From positions 248,001-312,000 of the forward strand of contig CAVOHC010000007.1 in NCBI GenBank assembly GCA_963695645.1: a DNA stretch of 64,000 bases, given 5' to 3'. The DNA is from DATBGO01 sp963695645. Its GTDB lineage: Bacteria > Actinomycetota > Actinomycetes > Streptosporangiales > Streptosporangiaceae. Both the position numbers and the translations under genes were made by a program. Positions 27,743 through 36,030 of the stretch are shown piece by piece. Each line of letters begins with the position of its first letter. The first letter of the stretch is position 1. The notes under the pieces are model-generated. The model was given only the letters and a program-made list of their open reading frames with translations, was not told where the DNA came from and searched no databases.

Positions 27743-27997
27743 TTGCAAAGCTTTCCTTTTGAAATAACAATCTCACTGAAATGCAATTTTCCTAGTGAGC
27801 GCTTTAGTCTAGCATGCGATGATCATACCGATCGCTTGGCGGGCATATTGAGATGTTGGCTGGCGGCAGGCGCATGGATCCGAGCCGGCGGACATCGGCC
27901 GCCGTCGGCTCTCGTGGCCGCCGCCGGAGCGCCCTGGCCGCCGCCGGAGCCGTGGCCGCCGCCGGCTGCGGCGGCTTTCGGGCCGTAGCCTGAGGCC

Positions 27998-28498
27998 GTG
28001 ACGGACAGCTATCAGCTCCCGGCGGGCGGCGCGGCCGTGGCCCTCCCGGCGATTCCGGCCTCCGCCGGGGCAATGATCTTCGACCGCAAGCACCGGCTGC
28101 TGATCTTGAAGCCAACGTACAAGGCAGGCTGGACGATCCCAGGCGGCGTGATGGAGGCCAACGGGGAGACGCCGTGGGATGCCTGCAGGCGTGAGGTCGC
28201 TGAGGAATGCGGCCTGCATCTGCGGACTGCCAGGCTGGCCTGCGTGGACTTCCGCCCGCCGCGCGCGGGCAGGCTGGGCGGGATGCGGTTCCTGTTTGAC
28301 TGTGGTGCCGTCGATGACGGAAGGCTGGCAGCTGTCGTCCTGCAGCCTGAGGAGATCTCCGAGTGCCGGCTTGTCGGGCTCCCCGAGGCGCTGACGTTGC
28401 TCGCCGGACCGGTCCGGCGCCGGGTGAAGGCCGCCAGCAAGACGCGGAATAGGTGCCGCTACCTGGAGAACGGGCGCCCCGTGCCAGCGGTCAGCTAG
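27998..28498 (+). CDS. NUDIX hydrolase
   Basis: A 166-residue NUDIX enzyme that would hydrolyse a nucleoside diphosphate linked to another moiety. The Nudix box is GGVMEANGETPWDACRREVA followed by EECGL. Compared with the canonical G-x5-E-x7-R-E-U-x-E-E-x-G-U there is one extra residue between the Gly and the first Glu (N in EANGE), while the catalytic REVAEECGL is intact. Substrate is unknown. The GTG at 27998 is the likely start. It is divergent from the kinase-ParB gene, and the region between carries CCGCCGGAGC-type repeats. Confidence 0.85.
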   Translation: MTDSYQLPAGGAAVALPAIPASAGAMIFDRKHRLLILKPTYKAGWTIPGGVMEANGETPWDACRREVAEECGLHLRTARLACVDFRPPRAGRLGGMRFLFDCGAVDDGRLAAVVLQPEEISECRLVGLPEALTLLAGPVRRRVKAASKTRNRCRYLENGRPVPAVS

Positions 28499-28606
28499 CA
28501 TCGGGGCGCGGCGGATGGCCCGGCATGCCGCCATCAAGGTCCGTGCCCGAGTCCCCGGCACCAGCGCGACCGCCGCTCGGTCCGGCCCCGGGGTGCGCGA
28601 AAGCCC

Positions 28607-28629
28607 CCGGTCGCGGCGCTCGCGACCGG
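28607..28629. terminator. Bidirectional hairpin between convergent NUDIX and HAD genes
   Basis: CCGGTCGCG (28607-28615) and CGCGACCGG (28621-28629) form a perfect 9-bp stem with a GCGCT loop. It abuts the HAD stop codon at 28631. No T-tract. Confidence 0.65.
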
Positions 28630-28630
28630 T

Positions 28631-29440
28631 TCAGCCGCCGCGCAGGATGAACCGGTCGACCGCATTGGCGAAGCCCTCGTCCTCATTGGACGTAGTCACC
28701 CGCCGCGCGGCTCGCTGTACCTCGGTGCTCGCATTGCCCATTGCGATGCTCAGGCCCGAATGAGCGAACATGAGCACGTCGTTGGGCATGTCCCCGATGG
28801 TGGCGATCTCGCCGCCAGGTATCCGGTAGCGGGCCGACAGCCATTTGGCCACTGCTCCCTTGTTGGCGTCCGGATGGGTCACATCAACGTAATAGGGCTG
28901 TGACCGGGACGCCGAGACGTGATCGCCGAACTGATCGTGGGCGGCAGTTGATGCCCGGGCCACGGCGTCATGGTCGTCGCTGACGCCAACGATCTTGGCC
29001 ACATCGCGGGTGAGGTGCCCGAAGTCCGCCGTGATGAGCGGGGCGAACTTAACCGTCCAGGCCTCCCGGTCAACGTGCGGTCCGTGCGCGTCAAGCGCGT
29101 ACCACTCGGCGCGCTGGTACACCCAGACACTCAGGCCGCAAGAGCGCAGCAGCTCAATGATCGGCGTCACCAGATCGCTGGCCACGACTTTCTGCTCGAT
29201 GACCGTCATGTCGCGGTCGACGATAAGGCCACCGTTGAAGGCGGCTATCGGCGCCTGCAAGTCCAGGGGCTCAACCAGCATGGCCATACCGCGCGGCGGG
29301 CGGCCGCTGGTCACGGCGAACACGATGCCCGCCGCACGCAGCCTGCGGACGGCCGCCACGGCACGTTCGGTGAGGATCTTCTCCTGGGTCACCAGCGTGC
29401 CGTCGACATCGGCGAGCACCAGCTTGATCGTGGCTGCCAC
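28631..29440 (-). CDS. HAD-superfamily Cof-type phosphatase
   Basis: A 269-residue HAD hydrolase of the Cof/YidA subgroup (type IIB cap), probably a sugar-phosphate or nucleotide phosphatase. Motif I is LADVDGTLVT (nucleophile Asp), motif II AVTSGRPPRGM, motif III Lys in DANKGAVAKWL, and motif IV IGDMPNDVLMFAHSGLSIAM. The GTG at 29440 has GGAG 6 nt upstream. It is divergent from the pgi operon with a 339-bp gap, so a role near sugar phosphates is plausible from context only. Confidence 0.88.
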   Translation of the reverse strand: MAATIKLVLADVDGTLVTQEKILTERAVAAVRRLRAAGIVFAVTSGRPPRGMAMLVEPLDLQAPIAAFNGGLIVDRDMTVIEQKVVASDLVTPIIELLRSCGLSVWVYQRAEWYALDAHGPHVDREAWTVKFAPLITADFGHLTRDVAKIVGVSDDHDAVARASTAAHDQFGDHVSASRSQPYYVDVTHPDANKGAVAKWLSARYRIPGGEIATIGDMPNDVLMFAHSGLSIAMGNASTEVQRAARRVTTSNEDEGFANAVDRFILRGG

Positions 29441-29779
29441 GCTCAGCTCCTTCTGGGCCGCGCGGCCCGCGCGGCGGTCGGCGGCCGGCGCGCCAGCCTG
29501 CTACCGGTCGGGCCGGCCGCCAGGCCCGTGAGACGATGAGTCAGCGCTGCTGACGTCAGGCCCGCTGACGTCAGGGCCGGGGGAGCCGATGCTGGCCGAC
29601 GGGCGCGAGGACGACAATAACGTGCGGGGGACGGGCCTGAATGCTGCCCAGGCTCGCGGGGCCTGCGAGCCTGAGACGGAGCAGTGCTGAGATGCGGCCG
29701 GGGTTGCCGTCTCTGCGGGGCGGTCACTATCAATACGATGCCAGATCAGAGCCTGCCAGACCGATAGGAGGCACCAATC
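29441..29779. other. 339-bp divergent regulatory region between HAD and pgi
   Basis: No gene. It contains the inverted and direct repeats described for 29540-29578. The right half ends in a strong AGGAGG ribosome site for pgi. Confidence 0.5.
29540..29578. promoter_or_regulatory. Clustered palindromes: GTCAGC dyad and two TGACGTCA repeats
   Basis: GTCAGC-GCT-GCTGAC (29540-29554) is a perfect dyad. It overlaps the first of two 15-bp direct repeats GCTGACGTCAGGCCC / GCTGACGTCAGGGCC (29549-29578). Each repeat contains the 8-bp palindrome TGACGTCA (29551-29558, 29566-29573). A dimeric regulator of pgi-gnd-pgl or of the HAD gene could bind here; its identity is unknown. Confidence 0.45.
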
Positions 29780-31408
29780 ATGTCGCTCACCCCGCTCCCG
29801 GACCGGGTCGCCTACAAGGCGCTCGAGCGGCACCATGGCGAGATCGCCGGCCGCCACCTGAGGGATCTGTTCGAGCAGGACCCCGGGCGCGGCGAGCGGC
29901 TGACCGCCGGCGCCTGCGGGCTCTACCTCGACTACTCCAAGAACAGGGTGACGGACGAGACGATCCGGCTGCTGCTCGACCTCGCCGCGGAGTCGGGCGT
30001 AACGCAGCGGCGGGACGCGATGCTGCGCGGCGAGCACATCAACGTCTCGGAGGACCGCGCGGTCGGGCACGTAGCGCTGCGGATGCCACGGGGTGCCTCG
30101 TTCATCGTCGATGGCGTCAATGTGGTCGAGGAGGTCAACGATGTCCTCGACCGGATGTGCGAGTTCGCTGAGTCGGTGCGATCCGGGCATTGGACCGGCT
30201 ATACCGGTAAGCGGGTCAGCAACGTTGTCAATATCGGGATCGGCGGGTCCGATCTGGGACCCGTCATGGCGTACGAGGCGCTACGGCACTATTCGAGCAG
30301 GGACCTGACTTTCAGGTTCGTGTCTAATGTCGACTCGACGGACTTCGTCGAGGCGACCAGGGACCTGGATGCTGAGCAGACCCTGTTCATCGTGTCCTCC
30401 AAGACCTTCGGCACGCTGGAGACTCTTACCAACGCCACCTCGGCCCGCGACTGGCTGATCGGGAAGCTTGGCGATGAGGCCGCGGTGGCCAGGCATTTCG
30501 TCGCTGTGTCGACCAACGCCGAGCGCGTCTCGCAATTCGGCATCGACACCGCGAACATGTTCGGGTTCTGGGACTGGGTCGGCGGCCGCTACTCGATGGA
30601 CTCCGCCATCGGCCTGTCCACGCTCATCGCGATCGGGCCGGCCAACTTCCGCGCGATGCTGGCCGGCTTTCATGAGATGGACGAGCATTTCGCCGAGGCG
30701 CCGCTGGCGGCCAACCTGCCGGTGCTGATGGCCCTGCTGGCGGTCTGGTACGGGAATTTCTTCGGCGCGCAGACGGCCGGGGTGATGCCATACGACCAGT
30801 ACCTGAAGCGCTTCCCCGCCTACCTGCAGCAGCTGACGATGGAGTCCAACGGCAAGCACGTCACGCTCGGCGGCCAGCCGGTGGGATACCAGACCGGAGC
30901 GGTGTACTGGGGCGAGCCGGGGACAAACGGCCAGCACAGCTTCTACCAGCTGCTGCACCAGGGCACCAAGCTGATCCCGGTCGATCTCATCGGGTTCGCC
31001 AACAGCCTCAACCCGCTGCGCGACCACCAGGACATCCTGTCGTCCAATATCTTCGCGCAGGCACAGGCGCTTGCCTTCGGCAAGACCGAGGCGGAGGTGC
31101 GGGCCGAGGGAACGCCCGTGGCGGTGGTGCCGCACCAGGTGATGGAGGGCAATCGCCCGACCAACGTCATCCTGGCCGAGAAGCTGACCCCGCGGCTGCT
31201 CGGCTCGCTGGTCGCCCTCTACGAGCACAGCGTCTTCACCCAGGGCGCCATCTGGGACGTCGATTCCTTCGACCAGTGGGGGGTCGAGCTCGGCAAGGTG
31301 CTGGCCAAGCAGATCGTCCCCGAGCTCAGCAGCGCGGCCGAGCCGCGGCTGACTCACGACACATCCACGAACGCCCTGATCCGGCGTTACCGCGCGCTCA
31401 AGAGCTAG
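29780..31408 (+). CDS. pgi: Glucose-6-phosphate isomerase
   Basis: Interconverts glucose-6-phosphate and fructose-6-phosphate in the cytoplasm. The 542-residue protein shows family motifs VVNIGIGGSDLGPVMAYEAL, FVSNVDSTDFVEA, SSKTFGTLETLTNATSARDW and QQLTMESNGKHV, with the C-terminal GAIWDVDSFDQWGVELGK. An AGGAGG ribosome site 9 nt before the ATG makes the start clear. It is the first of three close genes (10 bp to gnd, then 3 bp to pgl), so it sits in a pentose phosphate operon. Confidence 0.97.
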   Translation: MSLTPLPDRVAYKALERHHGEIAGRHLRDLFEQDPGRGERLTAGACGLYLDYSKNRVTDETIRLLLDLAAESGVTQRRDAMLRGEHINVSEDRAVGHVALRMPRGASFIVDGVNVVEEVNDVLDRMCEFAESVRSGHWTGYTGKRVSNVVNIGIGGSDLGPVMAYEALRHYSSRDLTFRFVSNVDSTDFVEATRDLDAEQTLFIVSSKTFGTLETLTNATSARDWLIGKLGDEAAVARHFVAVSTNAERVSQFGIDTANMFGFWDWVGGRYSMDSAIGLSTLIAIGPANFRAMLAGFHEMDEHFAEAPLAANLPVLMALLAVWYGNFFGAQTAGVMPYDQYLKRFPAYLQQLTMESNGKHVTLGGQPVGYQTGAVYWGEPGTNGQHSFYQLLHQGTKLIPVDLIGFANSLNPLRDHQDILSSNIFAQAQALAFGKTEAEVRAEGTPVAVVPHQVMEGNRPTNVILAEKLTPRLLGSLVALYEHSVFTQGAIWDVDSFDQWGVELGKVLAKQIVPELSSAAEPRLTHDTSTNALIRRYRALKS

Positions 31409-31418
31409 GAGAAACGCC

Positions 31419-32450
31419 ATGCCAACCGACAGACCGATGCAGCTGGGCATGATCGGCCTCGGCCGGATGGGCGCCAATCTGGTGCGCCGGCTGATGCGGG
31501 ACGGGCACCGCTGCGTCGCCTACGACCGCAGCCCCGACGTGGTCAAGGGGCTGGAAGCCGAGGGCGCGGCAGGTGCCACCACGCTGGCTGACTTCGTGGC
31601 CAAGCTCGACAAGCCGAGAAACGTCTGGATCATGGTGCCGGCCGGCGTCGTCCAGTCCACTCTCGACCAGCTGGTCGACCTGCTGGAACCCGGCGACGCG
31701 ATCATCGACGGCGGTAACTCCTACTACCGCGACGACATCGAGCGTGCCCGCCAGTGCCGCGCCAAGGGCCTGCACTACGTCGATTGCGGGACTAGCGGCG
31801 GCGTCTTCGGCCTGGATCGCGGCTACTGCCTGATGCTCGGCGGCGAGACCGAGGCCGTCCAGCGCCTGGACCCGATCTGGCTCACGATCGCCCCGGGCGA
31901 GGGCAGCGCGGCGCCGACGCCTGGGCGCACCAGGACCGGCGGCACGGCTCCGCACGGCTACCTGCATTGCGGCCCGAATGGCGCGGGGCACTTCGTGAAG
32001 ATGGTTCACAACGGCATCGAGTACGGGATGATGGCCGCCATCGCCGAGGGGCTGAGCATCATTAAGCATGCCGATGCCGGGAAGCATCAGGGTGAGGTGG
32101 ATGCCGAGACCACGCCGCTGCGGGATCCGTGGGCTTATCAATACGACATCGACGTGGCCGAGGTGGCCGAGGTGTGGCGCCGGGGCTCGGTCATAGGCTC
32201 CTGGCTGATGGACCTCACCGCCGACGCGCTCGCCCGGTCGCCGGAGCTTGACGACTTCTCCGGCCGGGTGTCCGATTCCGGCGAGGGCCGCTGGACGCTT
32301 CAGGCGGCGATCGACACCGGCGTGCCCGCCGCGGTGATCGCCTCCGCCCTGTTCGAGCGGCTGGACTCGCGCGGCAACGGCGAGTTCGCCGACAAGATCC
32401 TCTCCGCGATGCGGTCCGAGTTCGGCGGTCACGCCGAGAAGAAGAGCTAG
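31419..32450 (+). CDS. gnd: 6-phosphogluconate dehydrogenase, decarboxylating
   Basis: Oxidises 6-phosphogluconate to ribulose-5-phosphate and CO2. At 343 residues it belongs to the short GntZ/YqeC-like class, often NAD-dependent, rather than the ~470-residue NADP class. Motifs: MIGLGRMGANLVRRLMRDGH (dinucleotide fold), DCGTSGGVFGLDRGYCLMLG, and GPNGAGHFVKMVHNGIEYGM with the catalytic Lys and Asn. An AGGAG ribosome site precedes the ATG. It lies between pgi and pgl. Cofactor preference is inferred from the length class. Confidence 0.94.
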   Translation: MPTDRPMQLGMIGLGRMGANLVRRLMRDGHRCVAYDRSPDVVKGLEAEGAAGATTLADFVAKLDKPRNVWIMVPAGVVQSTLDQLVDLLEPGDAIIDGGNSYYRDDIERARQCRAKGLHYVDCGTSGGVFGLDRGYCLMLGGETEAVQRLDPIWLTIAPGEGSAAPTPGRTRTGGTAPHGYLHCGPNGAGHFVKMVHNGIEYGMMAAIAEGLSIIKHADAGKHQGEVDAETTPLRDPWAYQYDIDVAEVAEVWRRGSVIGSWLMDLTADALARSPELDDFSGRVSDSGEGRWTLQAAIDTGVPAAVIASALFERLDSRGNGEFADKILSAMRSEFGGHAEKKS

Positions 32451-32453
32451 CCG

Positions 32454-33110
32454 GTGGAGCACGAGCTTGCCAGCCTCCCCGATGCCGACGCTGTCGCCGG
32501 GCGCGCCGCGGAGTTCGTGGCCAGCCTCGCCCGCGCCGCGGTAGCGGCACGCGGGATCTTCACCTTTGCCGTCAGCGGCGGTCATACGCCGTGGGCGATG
32601 TTCGCCGAGCTGGCGGGCGGCGATGTGCCGTGGCAGCAGGTACGGCTGTTCCAGGTCGACGAGCGGGCAGCCCCGGATAATGATCCGGACCGCAACCTGA
32701 CTCATCTGCGGGACAGCTTGCGCGGCGCACCGGCGAGGGTGAGCGCCATGCCGGTGACCGAACCCGACCTGACCGCTGCGGCGGCTGAGTACGGGGCCAG
32801 CCTGCCGGACCGTTTCGACCTCGTGCACCTCGGGCTCGGGCCGGACGGGCACACGGCCTCGCTGGTGCCCGGGGATCCGGTGCTGGATGTGACCGAGCGG
32901 CTGGTCGCTGTGACTGGTGTCTACCAGGGCCACCGCCGGATGACCCTGACCTACCCGGCACTGGCCCGGGCGGATCAGCTCCTCTGGCTCATCACCGGCG
33001 CCGACAAGAAGGCGCCGCTGGCGCAGCTGCTCGCCGGGGACCGCTCGATACCGGCTGGCCGGGTCGAGGCAGCCCGCTCGCTGATCCTCGCCGACCAGCC
33101 GGCGACCTGA
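32454..33110 (+). CDS. pgl: 6-phosphogluconolactonase
   Basis: Hydrolyses 6-phosphogluconolactone made by Zwf to 6-phosphogluconate, the substrate of the neighbouring Gnd. The 218-residue protein has the DevB-type motifs FAVSGGHTPWAMFAELAGG, RLFQVDERAAPDNDPDRNLT and LVHLGLGPDGHTASLVPG. The GTG start lies 3 bp after the gnd stop, with a GAAGAAGAG site inside the end of gnd, consistent with translational coupling. It is the last gene of the pgi-gnd-pgl operon and faces rpiA. Confidence 0.95.
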   Translation: MEHELASLPDADAVAGRAAEFVASLARAAVAARGIFTFAVSGGHTPWAMFAELAGGDVPWQQVRLFQVDERAAPDNDPDRNLTHLRDSLRGAPARVSAMPVTEPDLTAAAAEYGASLPDRFDLVHLGLGPDGHTASLVPGDPVLDVTERLVAVTGVYQGHRRMTLTYPALARADQLLWLITGADKKAPLAQLLAGDRSIPAGRVEAARSLILADQPAT

Positions 33111-33186
33111 CCGTGACCGGCATGGACCAGGTCAGCTCCTGCTACCAGGGCCGCCAGCGCCGCCCGCCCGGCGGCGGCGGCGGCGG

Positions 33187-33843
33187 TCAGGTTGTGGCAG
33201 CGATACTGATCTGCTCGGCCGACCGCCCGCGCCCAACCACAACCGCCCAGACAAGCTGCGGCGGGAACAGCCCGTGCTCGATGACGCCCGGTGTCGTCGA
33301 CAGGAAGTCCGCCAGCGCCGCCGGGTCGGCGACCTCGCCCGCGTAGTCGGCGATGATGCCCCCGTCAGGGCTGCGCGGCACGTCGCGCAGCGCCACCGGG
33401 CCGAGCCTGCGGATGGTGGCGCTGAGCCCGAAATCCAGCAGCTCGAGCGGGACCGGTCCGTGCAGGGCAGGCACCGTCTTGGCCGAGTCGACGATCACTA
33501 CGAACCGGTCGGCCGCCGCAGCGACGATCTTCTCCCTGGTGTGCGCGGCGCCGCCGCCTTTCACCAGCCATCCGGCTGGTGTCACCTGGTCGGCGCCGTC
33601 GATCGCGATGTCAAAACTGTCGATGCCGGTGAACGGCTCCGTGTGCAGGCCGAGGCTCCGCGCCGTCTGCTCGGTCCGCGGCGAGGTGGACACGCACCGG
33701 ACTGCAAGGCGCCGGCTAGCCAGCGCGGCAAGCAGGTAGGCGACAGTCGAACCGGTACCGAGGCCGACGGTCATGCCATTTTCGACCAGTTCGGCCGCGG
33801 CTTCCGCGGCAACCTTCTTCTCCGCTTCGGCATCGGCTGTCAT
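33187..33843 (-). CDS. rpiA: Ribose-5-phosphate isomerase A
   Basis: Converts ribulose-5-phosphate, the product of Gnd, to ribose-5-phosphate. The 218-residue product has TVGLGTGSTVAYLLAAL (phosphate loop), the catalytic-site DIAIDGADQV, and LVKGGGAAHTREKIVAAAA with the conserved Lys. The ATG at 33843 has GGGGAG 6 nt upstream. It is convergent with pgl and divergent from zwf (119 bp), completing the oxidative branch around it. RpiA rather than RpiB in an actinobacterium is less usual but clear from the motifs. Confidence 0.95.
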   Translation of the reverse strand: MTADAEAEKKVAAEAAAELVENGMTVGLGTGSTVAYLLAALASRRLAVRCVSTSPRTEQTARSLGLHTEPFTGIDSFDIAIDGADQVTPAGWLVKGGGAAHTREKIVAAAADRFVVIVDSAKTVPALHGPVPLELLDFGLSATIRRLGPVALRDVPRSPDGGIIADYAGEVADPAALADFLSTTPGVIEHGLFPPQLVWAVVVGRGRSAEQISIAATT

Positions 33844-33962
33844 CGCGATCTCCCCGTACTGGATCTGCTGCGGAGCCCAGGAGCCTGCCCCGGCAAGGCC
33901 GGAAGCTCACACCAGGGTAGTGGTGCCTGGCACCCGCGCCACCGACAGCCTATGGAGGCATC

Positions 33963-35426
33963 ATGAGCCACCCGACCAGGCGCCGGGCTGCGGCGATCAC
34001 CCGGCCGGACAACCACGTCATTGTCCTGTTCGGCGCGACCGGAGATCTTGCCAAGCGCAAGCTGCTGCCCGGGCTGTTCAGGCTCGCAGCCGCCGGGCTG
34101 CTGCCGGAGCGCTACCAGATCATCGGGTCGGCACCCGTGGCGTCCGCGCTCAGCGACGCGGACTTCCGCGCGCACGCCCGCGACGCTGTGGCCGAATTCG
34201 GGACCGTCAAGCCCACCGGCGATGCCTGGCAGCACTTCGAGGCGGCGCTGCACTTCGGGGCGGCCGATCCGGATGACCCCTCGGCGCTGATCGCCGCCAT
34301 CGGCACGGCAGTTGGCGAGATCGGCGGCCAGCCGCGACGGCTGTTTCACCTGGCAGTGCCGCCCGCGGCATTCGGGTCAGTGATCAAGATGCTCGGCGCG
34401 GCCGGGCTCGCCGTCGGCCCTACCAGGGTGATCGTGGAGAAGCCGTTCGGCACCGACCTGGCCTCGGCCAAGGCGCTTAACGCGGAGATCCACAGTGTCT
34501 TCGACGAGTCGCAGGTCTTCCGTATCGACCACTTCCTCGGCAAGGAGTCGGTCGACAACATCCTGGCGCTGCGCTTCGCCAACGGGATTTTCGAGCCCGT
34601 CTGGAACCGCCAGCACATCGGCTATGTGCAGATCGACGTGCCGGAGACCCTGTCCATCGAGGGCCGGGCCGGCTTCTACGAGAAGACCGGCGCCTACCGT
34701 GACATGGTCGTCACACACCTGCTGCAGGTGCTCGGCTTCGTGGCCATGGAGCCGCCCTCGTCACTGTCGGCCAAGGCGCTGCGTGCCGAGAAGCTGAAGG
34801 TCTACGAGAGTATGCGGCCAATCGACCCCCAGCACGTGGTGCGCGGCCAGTACGACGGCTACCGCGCAGCGCCCGGCGTGGCGCCCGACTCGCAGACAGA
34901 GACATTCGTGGCGGTCCGGGCGGAGGTCGACAACTGGCGGTGGGCCGGAGTGCCGTTCTGCCTGCGTACCGGGAAGTGCCTCGGGGCCAGCCGCCAGGTC
35001 GTCACCCTCGGGTTCCGGCAGCCCACCATGCGGATGTTTGCATTCGACGATGCCGCCGCCCGGGTGGGCCGGGGCAACGAGATCGTCATCGACTTCGCCG
35101 ATCCGGGCTCGATAACGGCACAGTTCCTGGCCAAGGAGCCAGGCCCGGAAATACGGATTGCCCCGGCGGAAATGACCTTCCGTTACGCGGACTCGTTCAG
35201 CGCCGCGAACGAATTGGAAGGGTATGAGCGGCTCATCCTCGACGCCATGCTGGGCGATCAGGCGCTCTTTACCAGCTCGGACGGCATCGAGCGGTTGTGG
35301 GAGATCTCGATGCCGCTGCTGGACCAGCCGCCGGAGGTCGAGCCGTACCAGCCGGGCTCCTGGGGCCCCGATTCGGCGCGCCGCATCCCTGCGCCGTACC
35401 GGTGGCATCTTCCCGAGCCAGGCTGA
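33963..35426 (+). CDS. zwf: Glucose-6-phosphate 1-dehydrogenase
   Basis: First enzyme of the oxidative pentose phosphate pathway, producing NADPH and 6-phosphogluconolactone. The 487-residue protein shows VLFGATGDLAKRKLLPGLFR (dinucleotide binding), VIVEKPFGTDL and RIDHFLGKESVDNILALRFA (catalytic His and substrate Lys). A GGAGG site precedes ATG 33963. No opcA-like gene, the usual actinobacterial partner, is seen in the window. A strong hairpin follows the stop directly. Confidence 0.97.
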   Translation: MSHPTRRRAAAITRPDNHVIVLFGATGDLAKRKLLPGLFRLAAAGLLPERYQIIGSAPVASALSDADFRAHARDAVAEFGTVKPTGDAWQHFEAALHFGAADPDDPSALIAAIGTAVGEIGGQPRRLFHLAVPPAAFGSVIKMLGAAGLAVGPTRVIVEKPFGTDLASAKALNAEIHSVFDESQVFRIDHFLGKESVDNILALRFANGIFEPVWNRQHIGYVQIDVPETLSIEGRAGFYEKTGAYRDMVVTHLLQVLGFVAMEPPSSLSAKALRAEKLKVYESMRPIDPQHVVRGQYDGYRAAPGVAPDSQTETFVAVRAEVDNWRWAGVPFCLRTGKCLGASRQVVTLGFRQPTMRMFAFDDAAARVGRGNEIVIDFADPGSITAQFLAKEPGPEIRIAPAEMTFRYADSFSAANELEGYERLILDAMLGDQALFTSSDGIERLWEISMPLLDQPPEVEPYQPGSWGPDSARRIPAPYRWHLPEPG

Positions 35427-35460
35427 GCCGGATATTCGTCCCTAGCCGCTGATATCCGGC
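35427..35460 (+). terminator. Strong hairpin immediately after zwf
   Basis: GCCGGATAT (35427-35435) and ATATCCGGC (35452-35460) form a perfect 9-bp stem starting at the base after the zwf stop codon. The loop is 16 nt and there is no T-tract. It insulates zwf from the DUF2267 operon promoter. Confidence 0.65.
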
Positions 35461-35485
35461 ATCCGGCTGGCGCGGCGAACTCGGA

Positions 35486-35526
35486 CGGGGACCTTCGGAT
35501 CTGGCCGGGGACCTTCGGCCCTGGGG
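35486..35526 (+). promoter_or_regulatory. Two tandem DosR/DevR-like boxes, 20 bp apart
   Basis: CGGGGACCTTCGGATCTGG (35486-35504) and CGGGGACCTTCGGCCCTGG (35506-35524) share 17 of 19 positions and are offset by exactly 20 bp, about two helical turns. The second also matches the core of the box at 16279. They end about 50 bp before the DUF2267 start, with a strong ribosome site between. Paired boxes at this spacing are typical of cooperative DosR binding in mycobacteria. Confidence 0.65.
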
Positions 35527-35574
35527 CCGCCGCCTGCAAATAAGCGGCAATGGAAGAAGGGCAAGGAGGTCGTC

Positions 35575-36030
35575 ATGTCAGCTACTGGCGTGCATTGCAT
35601 CGACACCAGCATCACCAGGACTAATTCCTGGCTAGCCGATATTGCCGACAGCCTTGGGACAGACGATCGCCGGCTAGCCTTCCGGATCGCGCGAGCGTGG
35701 CTGCATACGATGCGAGACCAGCAGACGGTCGACGTCGCCGTGCGTTTCGGGGCTCAGCTGACCGAGGTGCTCCGCGGCGTGTACTACGAGGGGTGGGAAC
35801 CCCGGAAGGTGCCGGTGAGATCCGGCCCGGCGGAGTACGCGGCGCAATACGCCCACGTGGCGCGGATCCGCGAAGAGCAGGTCTGGCTGGCTGCGGGCGT
35901 GGTCACCGAGGTGGCCAGGCGGCACCTGCCGCCCGGTGCGGTCGACCGGGTGCTGGCGCTGCTGCCGGCGCCTACCCGGGAATTGCTGGAGCCTGCTCCG
36001 GCCGCGCTCAGTGCCCGGAGCGGTGAATGA
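35575..36030 (+). CDS. DUF2267-family protein
   Basis: A 151-residue, mostly helical soluble protein. ADIADSLGTDDRRLAFRIAR...LTEVLRGVYYEGWEPRKVP is typical of DUF2267, a family of unknown function found repeatedly in dormancy/low-oxygen regulons of actinobacteria. The C-terminal half (VWLAAGVVTEVARRHLPPGA) is a second helical unit. An AAGGAGG ribosome site precedes the ATG. It is the first gene after two tandem DosR-like boxes and overlaps the next gene by 4 bp, so the two are coupled. Confidence 0.8.
   Translation: MSATGVHCIDTSITRTNSWLADIADSLGTDDRRLAFRIARAWLHTMRDQQTVDVAVRFGAQLTEVLRGVYYEGWEPRKVPVRSGPAEYAAQYAHVARIREEQVWLAAGVVTEVARRHLPPGAVDRVLALLPAPTRELLEPAPAALSARSGE

Noticed and set aside
33912..33930. 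CCAGG...CCTGG dyad upstream of zwf as another DosR-like box
   Set aside because: Lacks the GGAC/GGCCC core and is only a 5-bp match.
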